Shown here in pieces: positions 34,692 to 43,327 of a DNA stretch of 64,000 nucleotides (position 1 is its first letter; every line of letters begins with the position of its first letter). The notes under the pieces were generated by a model. That model made no database searches. It was given only the letters and a program-made list of their open reading frames with translations, and was not told the DNA's origin. Location: the NCBI RefSeq assembly GCF_000177215.2, contig NZ_CM001368.1, forward strand, positions 1,550,001-1,614,000, read 5' to 3'. The position numbers and the translations under genes are program-made. This stretch comes from Solidesulfovibrio carbinoliphilus subsp. oakridgensis (GTDB lineage: Bacteria > Desulfobacterota > Desulfovibrionia > Desulfovibrionales > Desulfovibrionaceae).

Positions 34692-36019
34692 GGTCCTTCC
34701 GACTTTTCCGTGGGTAGGTGACCGGATATGGTCCGCCCCGGGAGGGTGACCATGAAGGACACGGACCTGTATTCTCGGATTCTGGGGCTGAGTGACCCGT
34801 GGTTTGTTGCCGACGTCGAGTTGGACACGGCGGGAGGCCGGGTGGACGTCCATGTTGATCATGTTGCCGGTGTCCGCTGGCGCTGTCCGACCTGTGGTCG
34901 CGAACTGGCTTGTCGGGATCATGCCGAGCCTCGGGTATGGCGTCACCTCGACACCTGCCAGTTCAAGACCTTCCTTCATGCCCGGATTCCGCGCGTCGAG
35001 TGCCCCGAGCACGGCGTGCTTCAGGTGAGAGTGCCTTGGGCCGAGGCTAAAGGGCGTTTTACCTTGCTCATGGAGCGCTTGATCATCGATGTGTTGCGCG
35101 AGTGCGCCACCGTGTCCGGCACCTGCCGGCTCATGCGGATCAGCTGGGATGAGGCCTGGAACGTCATGGATCGAGCCGTCCGGCGAGGGCAAACCAGGAA
35201 GAAGACCACCCCCGCACGCTATCTTGGTATCGATGAGAAGGCCTTCCGCAAAGGTCACGACTACATGACCGTGGTCTGCGACCTGCTTGGCGGAACAGTG
35301 GAGTTTGTGGCCCAGGATCGCAAGACCGAGAGCCTCGAGGACTATTACCGGCAGTTCACGGCGCAGCAACTCGAGCGCATCCGGGCCGTGGCCATGGACA
35401 TGTGGGAACCGTACTTCAAGGCCACGATCAAGCACGTGCCCGATGCGGCGCACAAGATCGTCCATGACCGCTTTCACATCATGCAGCACGTGGGCCAGGC
35501 CGTGGACAAGGTCCGCCGGCAGGAACATCGCGAACTGCTCCGCCAGGAAGACGAACGCCTCAAGGGCACCAAGTACATCTGGCTTTACCGGGAAGAGAAT
35601 CTGCCGGACAAGCACCGACCGACCTTGGAAGCCCTGAAGGCCACGAACCTGAAGGTGGCCAAGGCCTGGGCGATGAAAGAAAGCCTGGCCGGATTGTGGA
35701 ACTACCTCAGCGTCGGCTGGGCAAAGCGGTTCATGAAACGCTGGCTGACCTGGGTGAGGAAGTCAGACTTGCCCCCGATGCGCAAGGTCGGGGAGATGCT
35801 CTCTCGGCATCTGGACAACATCCTGACCTTTTGCCGGCATCGGATCACCAACGGCGCGGCCGAGGGACTCAACAGCAAGATCATGGCCATCAAGCGCAGG
35901 GCGTGCGGGTACCGCAATCGGGAGCACTTCAAGACCGCTATCTACTTCTTCTGCGGCGGCCTGGACCTCTATCCTAGACAGGCCTGAACCCGGGTACCCA
36001 CGGAAAATCCGGAAGGACC
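34692..36019 (+). mobile_element. ISL3-family insertion sequence, copy 1
   Basis: 1,328 bp with 25-bp terminal inverted repeats (start GGTCCTTCCGACTTTTCCG; the other end, inverted, GGTCCTTCCGGATTTTCCG; two mismatches). The flanks do not match each other: left ATTATTCT, right CCGCACTG. They match, inverted, the flanks of copy 3, showing that recombination between copies 1 and 3 flipped the DNA between them. Confidence 0.95.
34728..35987 (+). CDS. ISL3-family transposase (copy 1)
   Basis: 419 residues, full length. An N-terminal zinc-finger region (WRCPTCGRELACRDHAE, then ECPEHG) and helix-turn-helix precede the ISL3 DDE domain: YLGIDEKAFRKGHDY (first Asp), AVAMDMWEPY (second Asp) and the late AAEGLNSKIMAIKRRACGYRN (Glu). 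A second in-frame start, ATG at 34752, is possible. The three encoded proteins at 34728, 37980 and 44189 are identical, which suggests recent spread. Confidence 0.95.
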   Translation: MVRPGRVTMKDTDLYSRILGLSDPWFVADVELDTAGGRVDVHVDHVAGVRWRCPTCGRELACRDHAEPRVWRHLDTCQFKTFLHARIPRVECPEHGVLQVRVPWAEAKGRFTLLMERLIIDVLRECATVSGTCRLMRISWDEAWNVMDRAVRRGQTRKKTTPARYLGIDEKAFRKGHDYMTVVCDLLGGTVEFVAQDRKTESLEDYYRQFTAQQLERIRAVAMDMWEPYFKATIKHVPDAAHKIVHDRFHIMQHVGQAVDKVRRQEHRELLRQEDERLKGTKYIWLYREENLPDKHRPTLEALKATNLKVAKAWAMKESLAGLWNYLSVGWAKRFMKRWLTWVRKSDLPPMRKVGEMLSRHLDNILTFCRHRITNGAAEGLNSKIMAIKRRACGYRNREHFKTAIYFFCGGLDLYPRQA

Positions 36020-37431
36020 CCGCACTGATTGCCGGGAGTGAGGATGCAGTTGTTGTTTTGAACAGTTATTTTCATAGCATAAGCATAATATTTACTTGCA
36101 TCCATACCACCACACCAGAAATGAGGGGAATTGCCTGCAAAGACTTTGTCAAAAGCCATATTGTAACAATTTGATGTAAATATGCCTACATTTAAGGTAA
36201 AAAGTCCTTGAGAAAAATCAATGAAGTGTAATCCAAGAATACCGTTAATTCTGCCCGAGGAAAAACTATGCTTTCCCTCGGGTGTAAAATCTTCACTGAC
36301 AGCGACAGGACTTATTTCCATATTGGAAATTGTTCCGCCGATTCTTTTCATAAGACAATGCTTGTCAGAAAAAAGAAGATCTCCTGTCGTTGGGTTCGCC
36401 GCTAATCTGCCAAAAGTGGTGTAGTGTTCAGAATTTACATAAGAGCCTTGCCTGCTTAAAGATGCAACAAGAGTCGAGGCGGCTTGAATGGATGTGCCAC
36501 TCTTGATTAGAATAGAGACTGAATCAGTCGTCTTTTGGGCGACGTAGTATAGCCCGTTATCATAAACAGCATCAATATATCGATATGTTGGCAGCTGAGA
36601 CCATGATACACCGTCAGCTGAAAAAACAGAAAAGTAATACGTACCGTCTTGGTTGTCTGACGAGCAGAATACATAATCTTTGACTCGCCGCATTTTGTAA
36701 AAAGATGATCCATATGTTGAGTTTATTGCGGTAGATTCAGAAAATGTTATCCCATCTGTCCCGTATAAAAAGCACCCGGTTTGCGTTGAACCTATATTTG
36801 TTGAAATAATCCACCTTGAAGAGAGGGAAAAGTATATGATCGCTGTTTTTGTATATGAAAATGCCGTAGAAGCTGTCAAATTGGCAAGATCATCCGAATA
36901 GTAATCGCCTGTTCCAGATACTTTGACCCAACGAGAGCCGTTAAAGTCAACATCTGTCAAAGTTGTTGCACATGTTTGCCACGAATTGCCATCGGATGAA
37001 TATTGAAAATAATCAGTGCAAACAACAATCAACTTTGTGTTGTCGCCAGATATTTTGAATTTAGTGAAGCTTTTGCCCGAAGACGGCCTTAGCACAACTT
37101 GCCAGTTAACCCCATCAGCACTCTTTGAAAGGGCATAAGGATTGAGCATCCAATAGAAGTTATTAAAAAACTCCAATCCTATGGGATATAAAAAAGGAAA
37201 AATCTTTTGGGGGTCAGTCGGAGAAAGGGAAGATACGCTGGTAAACGGCGGAACATAATTCTCAAGTTCCGGCCAATCGGCCTTGTTCACGACGCCGCCG
37301 GCGCAAAGCAGGTAGGTGTCCTCGACCAGGGGACTGGAGGATGCCAATTCCACAATGGAGCCAATGGGCAGCGACATGGCTGCGCCCAAGGAACCGCCGA
37401 GGTTTTGGATGTCGGAGTTGTTGCGGCCCAT
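36020..37431 (-). pseudogene. Phage tail-fibre gene, N-terminal half (separated by IS inversion)
   Basis: 470 codons plus two bases of a tail-fibre/tail-collar protein. Start 37431 follows TAGGAGGAAATT. The N-terminus (MGRNNSDIQNLGGSLGAAMS, then LPIGSIVELASSSPLVEDTYLLCAGG) is typical of phage tail proteins; a beta-propeller-like array of YSSDGNSWQ/SADGVSWSQ repeats follows. The frame runs into IS copy 1 at codons for Gln-Cys-Gly. The other half is at 45485-46189 on the opposite strand; joining them at the shared 8 bp restores one frame of 702 residues. Its GC is much lower than the host's. Confidence 0.88.
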
Positions 37432-37443
37432 GCGAATTTCCTC

Positions 37444-37509
37444 CTATGCGGCGGCGCGGACGCCGTTGACGTTAATGCTGACGCTGTCGGAGGAGGCGTA
37501 GGCGTAGAT
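37444..37509 (-). pseudogene. C-terminal stub of a phage tail-region gene
   Basis: The last 21 codons (IYAYASSDSVSINVNGVRAAA) of a gene that ended 12 bp before the tail-fibre start. Everything before it has been replaced by the DUF3987-like fragment in another frame, so a deletion joined the two around 37505. Confidence 0.55.
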
Positions 37510-37777
37510 GGATGGTTTCGTCCACAAAGGTGTGCGGGCCTCGGTTGGGCGCGTAGCCGTAAACTTCCGCCCCGAAGCGCACCAACGCGGTGATGCAGAC
37601 CGCCGCCGGGTCGGCTTCGCTGTTGCGCGTCGCCAGCCGCACAAATTCACCCAGGATGCCCGGGCAGGCGTCAAACGAGAATTGGGGCCACTCCTTGAGG
37701 TTGAGGCCAATGGGATCATCCGGAGGGACCTCTTGATGCGCACAGGGTAGCGAGGAGACTGAGGGCCTGCCGCTCAT
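37510..37777 (-). pseudogene. DUF3987 (YfjI-like) primase-type gene, N-terminal fragment
   Basis: About 89 codons from ATG 37777. IGLNLKEWPQFSFDACPG and FVRLATRNSEADPAAVCITALVRFGAEVYG resemble the N-terminus of phage/satellite DUF3987 proteins, usually 500 residues or more. The frame then runs into unrelated tail-gene sequence, so the catalytic part is gone. Its ATG overlaps the stop of the AlpA-like fragment (ATGA), as in satellite operons. Confidence 0.65.
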
Positions 37778-37947
37778 TTGCCACCTCTGTCGCTCTGTTC
37801 CGCCTTTGTTGGTCTGCCGCGTCGCCTGGCAGGAGGCAGAGCATGACCGAGGCTATTCTTAGCCTTGATATCGGCCTGGGCGGCTTTGTCGTCGATCCAA
37901 GCGTCGACGGACTCCACCTGCCAGGCTAGGCGGCGACCCAACTTTAT
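37774..37947 (-). pseudogene. AlpA-like phage regulator, C-terminal fragment cut by IS copy 2
   Basis: 57 codons. IKLGRRLAWQVESVDAWIDD is the end of the MerR-like/AlpA helix-turn-helix (the usual PIKLGRR-x-AWR motif), followed by a basic tail (PPARRRGRPTKAE). The DNA-recognition helix and start are missing; IS copy 2 begins exactly before the Ile codon. Confidence 0.7.
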
Positions 37948-39275
37948 GGTCCTTCCGGATTTTCCGTGGGTACCCGGGTTCAGGCCTGTCTAGGATAGAG
38001 GTCCAGGCCGCCGCAGAAGAAGTAGATAGCGGTCTTGAAGTGCTCCCGATTGCGGTACCCGCACGCCCTGCGCTTGATGGCCATGATCTTGCTGTTGAGT
38101 CCCTCGGCCGCGCCGTTGGTGATCCGATGCCGGCAAAAGGTCAGGATGTTGTCCAGATGCCGAGAGAGCATCTCCCCGACCTTGCGCATCGGGGGCAAGT
38201 CTGACTTCCTCACCCAGGTCAGCCAGCGTTTCATGAACCGCTTTGCCCAGCCGACGCTGAGGTAGTTCCACAATCCGGCCAGGCTTTCTTTCATCGCCCA
38301 GGCCTTGGCCACCTTCAGGTTCGTGGCCTTCAGGGCTTCCAAGGTCGGTCGGTGCTTGTCCGGCAGATTCTCTTCCCGGTAAAGCCAGATGTACTTGGTG
38401 CCCTTGAGGCGTTCGTCTTCCTGGCGGAGCAGTTCGCGATGTTCCTGCCGGCGGACCTTGTCCACGGCCTGGCCCACGTGCTGCATGATGTGAAAGCGGT
38501 CATGGACGATCTTGTGCGCCGCATCGGGCACGTGCTTGATCGTGGCCTTGAAGTACGGTTCCCACATGTCCATGGCCACGGCCCGGATGCGCTCGAGTTG
38601 CTGCGCCGTGAACTGCCGGTAATAGTCCTCGAGGCTCTCGGTCTTGCGATCCTGGGCCACAAACTCCACTGTTCCGCCAAGCAGGTCGCAGACCACGGTC
38701 ATGTAGTCGTGACCTTTGCGGAAGGCCTTCTCATCGATACCAAGATAGCGTGCGGGGGTGGTCTTCTTCCTGGTTTGCCCTCGCCGGACGGCTCGATCCA
38801 TGACGTTCCAGGCCTCATCCCAGCTGATCCGCATGAGCCGGCAGGTGCCGGACACGGTGGCGCACTCGCGCAACACATCGATGATCAAGCGCTCCATGAG
38901 CAAGGTAAAACGCCCTTTAGCCTCGGCCCAAGGCACTCTCACCTGAAGCACGCCGTGCTCGGGGCACTCGACGCGCGGAATCCGGGCATGAAGGAAGGTC
39001 TTGAACTGGCAGGTGTCGAGGTGACGCCATACCCGAGGCTCGGCATGATCCCGACAAGCCAGTTCGCGACCACAGGTCGGACAGCGCCAGCGGACACCGG
39101 CAACATGATCAACATGGACGTCCACCCGGCCTCCCGCCGTGTCCAACTCGACGTCGGCAACAAACCACGGGTCACTCAGCCCCAGAATCCGAGAATACAG
39201 GTCCGTGTCCTTCATGGTCACCCTCCCGGGGCGGACCATATCCGGTCACCTACCCACGGAAAAGTCGGAAGGACC
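37948..39275 (-). mobile_element. ISL3-family insertion sequence, copy 2
   Basis: 1,328 bp with the same terminal repeats as copies 1 and 3, in minus orientation. Flanks are AACTTTAT on the left (inside an alpA-like gene) and TATAAATC on the right (inside mqsR). They do not match each other or the flanks of copies 1 and 3, so this copy is a recombinant of two insertions whose partner ends are lost. Confidence 0.95.
37980..39239 (-). CDS. ISL3-family transposase (copy 2)
   Basis: 419 residues, identical to the copy at 34728 and intact. Same zinc-finger, helix-turn-helix and DDE features; catalytic residues appear to be present. Confidence 0.95.
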   Translation of the reverse strand: MVRPGRVTMKDTDLYSRILGLSDPWFVADVELDTAGGRVDVHVDHVAGVRWRCPTCGRELACRDHAEPRVWRHLDTCQFKTFLHARIPRVECPEHGVLQVRVPWAEAKGRFTLLMERLIIDVLRECATVSGTCRLMRISWDEAWNVMDRAVRRGQTRKKTTPARYLGIDEKAFRKGHDYMTVVCDLLGGTVEFVAQDRKTESLEDYYRQFTAQQLERIRAVAMDMWEPYFKATIKHVPDAAHKIVHDRFHIMQHVGQAVDKVRRQEHRELLRQEDERLKGTKYIWLYREENLPDKHRPTLEALKATNLKVAKAWAMKESLAGLWNYLSVGWAKRFMKRWLTWVRKSDLPPMRKVGEMLSRHLDNILTFCRHRITNGAAEGLNSKIMAIKRRACGYRNREHFKTAIYFFCGGLDLYPRQA

Positions 39276-39416
39276 TATAAATCCATGACCGCCTACGCGG
39301 ACAACGCGGCTTGGCAGGATGTGTATCATGTGCCGACATCCGCTGGGATTTTGTACGTGAAATTTATGGCTGGAAGGATTTCGGCCTTTGATCTGCTCTC
39401 TTTCAAGGAGAAATAG
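39276..39416 (+). pseudogene. mqsR: mqsR toxin, C-terminal fragment
   Basis: 46 codons of MqsR, the mRNA interferase that cuts at GCU/GCA-type sites. YKSMTAYADNAAWQDVYHV and LLSFKEK align with the end of E. coli MqsR (98 residues). The N-terminal half was removed by IS copy 2, which joins in at the Tyr codon. No start or promoter remains. The stop lies one base before the mqsA ATG, the usual toxin-antitoxin spacing. Confidence 0.85.
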
Positions 39417-39417
39417 C

Positions 39418-39840
39418 ATGGAAACACATCCCATGTGCCACGAAGACGGAACCGAAATGGTTCGTGACGTGAGGCCGGTGGAATTTTCCTACAAGGGACA
39501 GACGATGACTGTCGCCATGCCCGGATGGTATTGCCCGAAATGCGGGGAAGGTCTCTATACCCGTGCGGACATGAAGGTCTCCGACCGGGCACTAAACGCC
39601 ATGAAGGCGAGGTGCGAGGGGCTGTTGGACGGCCCGCAGATCAAGCGCATCCGCAAAAAGCTCGGGCTGACCCAGGCGGCGGCCGGCGACCTCATCGGCG
39701 GCGGCCCGAAGGCGTTCACCAAGTACGAGAAGGGGGACGCCCTGACCAGTCGGGCCGTGACCAACCTTTTGAAGGTGCTTGATGCATTGCCTGACGCGCT
39801 GACCATCCTTCGGGAAAATCAGGACCGTCCTTCCTGCTGA
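39418..39840 (+). CDS. mqsA: MqsA-type antitoxin/regulator
   Basis: 140 residues. An N-terminal zinc-binding domain has WYCPKCGEGLY as its second CxxC. The first pair, which in E. coli is CPVC, is HPMC here, so one ligand is His or lost. A C-terminal Xre-type helix-turn-helix follows, LTQAAAGDLIGGGPKAFTKYEKG, nearly as in MqsA. It would neutralise MqsR and repress its own operon. The start was chosen at 39418, directly after the mqsR stop. The toxin is broken and the native promoter gone, so the protein may be orphaned or read from the IS. Confidence 0.88.
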   Translation: METHPMCHEDGTEMVRDVRPVEFSYKGQTMTVAMPGWYCPKCGEGLYTRADMKVSDRALNAMKARCEGLLDGPQIKRIRKKLGLTQAAAGDLIGGGPKAFTKYEKGDALTSRAVTNLLKVLDALPDALTILRENQDRPSC

Positions 39841-39953
39841 ATCTTTTGGTGCCCTGGGCCACCAGAGTGCCCGGCGGACGCCTCGGAGACTTCTCGAGCA
39901 AGACCTCATCCGTTTTGGCGGCGGACGCCAATATGGAGCAACGCCGGAGCGGA

Positions 39954-40913
39954 TTAATGATGTTGCACCATGGGCGAACGAATGAAATCAGTCCAAAAAC
40001 TGGTTAATCGGGCCACCATCGTTTCCGTCTTTTGCTCGGACGCTGCACTGGCGTGATTGATTTCGACGGCCGCCGTCATCCCTGCCGCCAGTTCGATTCC
40101 TGGCGGCACCTGGTCGATATGGATATGGATCGGGATACGCTGAGCAAGTCGCACCCAACTAAATGTTGCTTCCACGTTTGGTAGACCAAGATGGCCGGGC
40201 GTCTCATTGCTATTTTCGATGCCGCGTCCAATGCTTTCGACATGACCTGTTACAGGTTGATCAAAACCCATCAGCATGATCTGCACCGTGCGGCCAATGT
40301 GGATTTGCCGGACCTTCGTCTCTTCGAAGTACCCGGTGATCCAAAAGCTGGCCGCGTCGAGAACAGCGATTTTCGTCACGCCGGCTGTCGCGTAGTCGCC
40401 GGGACGCAGATTCAGATTGGTGACATAGCCATCGACCGGCGAGCGGATGGTGGCGCGGGTGAGATTGAGCTTGGCGAGATCGAGAGCCGCCAACGCACCC
40501 TGATAGGTGGCGGCGGCCACAGCTGCCGCTCCAGTCGCTTGCTGGATCTGTTCCGGGGTTATGACCCCCGGAATCTGACTGCGACGCCGCGCGGCCGCTT
40601 CTAGGACAATCATATCTTGACGCTTGGCGTCGACATCGGCCTTTGCGGACGCCACGGCGAGCCGGAACCGTTCAGGGTCGATCACATAGAGAATGTCACC
40701 CCGATGGACATACTGATTGTCGACAACGGGCACGGTGCTGACTGTACCGGAAACTTCCGGCCCGACCTGTACGACATGTGCGCTTACTCGACCGTCGCGG
40801 GTCCAGGGCTTTATATCGTATCGCTCCCATGCCTGCAGAGCAACGAGAGAGGCGATTACGACAAGGCAAAGCGTCAGGGCGTAGCGGCCGAGCAGTGATA
40901 AAGTATACTTCAT
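39954..40913 (-). CDS. HlyD-family periplasmic adaptor (AaeA/FusE-like)
   Basis: 319 residues: one N-terminal membrane helix (YALTLCLVVIASLVALQAW), then TRDGRVSAHVVQVGPEVSG (lipoyl domain), an alpha-hairpin, IRSPVDGYVTNLNLRPGDYA and a beta-barrel with GRTVQIMLMGFDQPVTGHV. This is the AaeA/EmrA-like membrane-fusion protein of aromatic-acid efflux pumps. Start codon overlaps the stop of the DUF1656 gene (TAATG). Codon use is less GC-extreme than the host. Confidence 0.9.
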   Translation of the reverse strand: MKYTLSLLGRYALTLCLVVIASLVALQAWERYDIKPWTRDGRVSAHVVQVGPEVSGTVSTVPVVDNQYVHRGDILYVIDPERFRLAVASAKADVDAKRQDMIVLEAAARRRSQIPGVITPEQIQQATGAAAVAAATYQGALAALDLAKLNLTRATIRSPVDGYVTNLNLRPGDYATAGVTKIAVLDAASFWITGYFEETKVRQIHIGRTVQIMLMGFDQPVTGHVESIGRGIENSNETPGHLGLPNVEATFSWVRLAQRIPIHIHIDQVPPGIELAAGMTAAVEINHASAASEQKTETMVARLTSFWTDFIRSPMVQHH

Positions 40914-41128
40914 TAAAATGATCCTCTCGTTGATGGTATATGCTGCAAGAGAAGAGCATAGATGATGATAAATGTGGCGAGTTCGACGATCGGCCGGTAT
41001 GTGAATACGCGGCAGAGGCCTGAGAAGTAGAGGAGGCCAATCACCACGACAGTGGCGACAAGCGCGATGATCGCGAGCACCAGCAGACCGGGGATGAAGA
41101 CACCTCCGATGTTGAGATCGACAATCAT
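40913..41128 (-). CDS. DUF1656 (AaeX-like) small membrane protein
   Basis: 71 residues with two hydrophobic helices (LLVLAIIALVATVVVIGLLYF and ELATFIIIYALLL). It is the small inner-membrane partner found between FUSC permease and adaptor genes in AaeXAB-like operons. Overlaps the FUSC gene stop by ATGA. Confidence 0.9.
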   Translation of the reverse strand: MIVDLNIGGVFIPGLLVLAIIALVATVVVIGLLYFSGLCRVFTYRPIVELATFIIIYALLLQHIPSTRGSF

Positions 41129-43254
41129 AAACTGCCTGTCTCCTTTGAGATGCCACTCGGAGCGAGGGCGAACTGAAGATCGATGAGCAGGTCGAGCAAC
41201 TGCGAGCGGTCCTGGATGGAACTGTCGGCGATGAGCGCCATTAGCTTTCCAATGCGCTGGGTCAATTCAATGGGCGCGACAGGTTTCGTCCGACCCTTGG
41301 TGTCGAAGTGTGCGGCGATCGCCGAAAAAAGCTCGCGCGCTGTCTCGCCGATGTCGCCGCCGACGTGACGGATCGCATGGCGGAGTTGACCAACGGCGTG
41401 GCCGACGCGAAGATGGTGCAACGGATCATCGAGCGCGTCCGAATAAGAATTCTTGGACAACCGCATCTTTGGGAGCAGCAGTGCCATCCGATCGACCATG
41501 AGGTTTGTCCAGTGCGCTGCAGCATTTCCCTTGCCGAGGGCGTGCCGCCTGACATCCATCCGGCTTGGCCGAAGCAATCGATTGATCGCCGCGTCGACCG
41601 GCACGGTTTGCAGCATGGTCATGCTCACCAAGGCGAATATAAGTGAGGCGAACAGTGCGATGATGGTGTTGAGAGACCCGGCGAAGTCGCCGGCATAGGT
41701 GGTCCCAAGCCCTGCGAGGATCGGAATCGTGAGAGTGATGCCAAACCCCATCTGCATCGTCCGGCCGCGCGCCTGGAGGGAACCCGCGAACAGGAATGCC
41801 GGCGCGAGCACCGCGACCAAAACGGGAAAGTCCGTCACGCGGGGCAGAATAAGGAAACTGTAGGCAAGGCTCATCGCCACGCCGTAGACTGTGCCGACCG
41901 TATATTGGAGGACGTGTGGTGCCGGTTCGTCGGCTGTCCCGTACAAGGAGCAGCACACGCCGAGGACCGACACGGCCATTGCGCCGTCCGGCCAGGCCGA
42001 CCATATCCAGACGAGACAGCCGACCACGATGCCGACCGTGGCGCCCAGCGCAGCCCGGGCGGCCTTCCAGTGGTCGCGGTGATAGACATAGCCGCTGGCG
42101 CGGCTCAGCCATTGGTACGCAGCAGCACCGCGTGATCGACCGCCACGCGTGAGGTTTCGTTCGAGCCGATCGCAGTCGTGAAGCAGGCCGAGCATCTCGG
42201 CGAGGTGGCGAACAAGGTTGGCGGCGAGCCTCTCGTCAGGCGTTGCGGCGTTCGCGGCGATACGTGTCCGGAGCGATCGTGCGCGGTCGATCAGTTGTAT
42301 GGCAACACCGTCTTTTTCGATCGTGTCGCCGTCCCCGATCCACCGCTCAATCTCACACAGCAATGCGGCCAGTTCGTCGGGCACGGCGTGGTCTCCACTT
42401 TGGAGGGCCCTGCCCCGGTCCTCGATCCCCGGAGCGAGCAGAAGCAGTCGCGCAAGCCGGGCATGGAGCAACCGCCGATCCTTGGTGCGCGGCTTCACAG
42501 GGGCCAGATCGTACGGCAGATGTGTCGCGAACCCCTGAAGGCCGAGCAGGTCCACTGCGAGCTTCTTGCATGCGTGACGGACCTGTTGTCCCGATCCTCC
42601 GAGAAGCGCCTCGCCTGCCAGCCGTCGCGCATCCCTTAAGGTCGCCGACAGTTTACCGAGGAACTGGCCCGCCATGCGCTTTGGCAGGACGAAACGATGC
42701 ATGAGGATGGTGCAAAGGATTCCGAGCGAGATTTCCTGGACCCGCACCGACGCCGTCTCAAAGACCGCATGAGGGTTGAATACGCTGGGAAAGCCGATCA
42801 GGCTCGCGGTGTAGCCGGCGAGAACGAAGGCATAGGCTCGCGGTGTGCGGTCGAGCAGGGCGAAGTAGAGGCACAGACCGATCCAGCCCGCGATGGCCAC
42901 ACTGCATATGATCGGGTTGTTCACAAAATTCGGGACGATCGCCACTGTTGCCACAGCGCCGGCCATCGTCCCGGCAAGACGATAGACGCCGCGACCGAGC
43001 GACGCGCCGGCAGAGGGCTGCGAGACGAGATAGACGGTGAGGATGGCCCAATAAGGCTTGGGAAGCCCGATGCGTAGCGAAAGGTAGTAGGCCAACATCG
43101 CTGCGGCGAAACTTTTCACCGAGAAGAACAACGCGTCCGCGTCCGCTTGCAAGGCAGGGCTCTGGAAGAGGCGAGTCCCCGTGTGCGCGATGGTGGCCCA
43201 GGTTCTCGTCAACGCTCTCTTGGAAGAAAGTATGATGTTCACGCGAGGCATCAT
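41125..43254 (-). CDS. FUSC-family permease (AaeB/fusaric-acid resistance type)
   Basis: 709 residues in two similar halves, each with a set of membrane helices followed by a soluble region. LSLRIGLPKPYWAILTVYLVSQPSAG is the first-half signature and GCLVWIWSAWPDGAMAVSVL begins the second. These inner-membrane proteins expel aromatic carboxylic acids such as p-hydroxybenzoate or fusaric acid. With the DUF1656 protein and adaptor it forms an aaeXAB-like operon. Two adjacent ATG codons (43254, 43251) make the start uncertain by one residue; the ribosome-binding site is weak. Confidence 0.92.
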   Translation of the reverse strand: MMPRVNIILSSKRALTRTWATIAHTGTRLFQSPALQADADALFFSVKSFAAAMLAYYLSLRIGLPKPYWAILTVYLVSQPSAGASLGRGVYRLAGTMAGAVATVAIVPNFVNNPIICSVAIAGWIGLCLYFALLDRTPRAYAFVLAGYTASLIGFPSVFNPHAVFETASVRVQEISLGILCTILMHRFVLPKRMAGQFLGKLSATLRDARRLAGEALLGGSGQQVRHACKKLAVDLLGLQGFATHLPYDLAPVKPRTKDRRLLHARLARLLLLAPGIEDRGRALQSGDHAVPDELAALLCEIERWIGDGDTIEKDGVAIQLIDRARSLRTRIAANAATPDERLAANLVRHLAEMLGLLHDCDRLERNLTRGGRSRGAAAYQWLSRASGYVYHRDHWKAARAALGATVGIVVGCLVWIWSAWPDGAMAVSVLGVCCSLYGTADEPAPHVLQYTVGTVYGVAMSLAYSFLILPRVTDFPVLVAVLAPAFLFAGSLQARGRTMQMGFGITLTIPILAGLGTTYAGDFAGSLNTIIALFASLIFALVSMTMLQTVPVDAAINRLLRPSRMDVRRHALGKGNAAAHWTNLMVDRMALLLPKMRLSKNSYSDALDDPLHHLRVGHAVGQLRHAIRHVGGDIGETARELFSAIAAHFDTKGRTKPVAPIELTQRIGKLMALIADSSIQDRSQLLDLLIDLQFALAPSGISKETGSL

Positions 43255-43288
43255 TTCCGCTTTTCATCTTCAAAGGAACTCGATATTT

Positions 43289-43315
43289 TGCCAATAAATA
43301 CTTAAAAAATGCCAA
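43289..43315. promoter_or_regulatory. Putative regulator-binding direct repeat between araC-type gene and efflux operon
   Basis: TGCCAA occurs at 43289-43294 and at 43310-43315, 21 bp apart (two helix turns), inside the AT-rich 73-bp divergent gap. This spacing is usual for AraC-family operators, but the assignment rests on pattern only. Confidence 0.4.
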
Positions 43316-43327
43316 ACGAGGTCCTCA

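Noticed and set aside
34692-39275. Composite transposon formed by IS copies 1 and 2
   Set aside because: The outer flanks carry no common target duplication, even after the inversion is undone.
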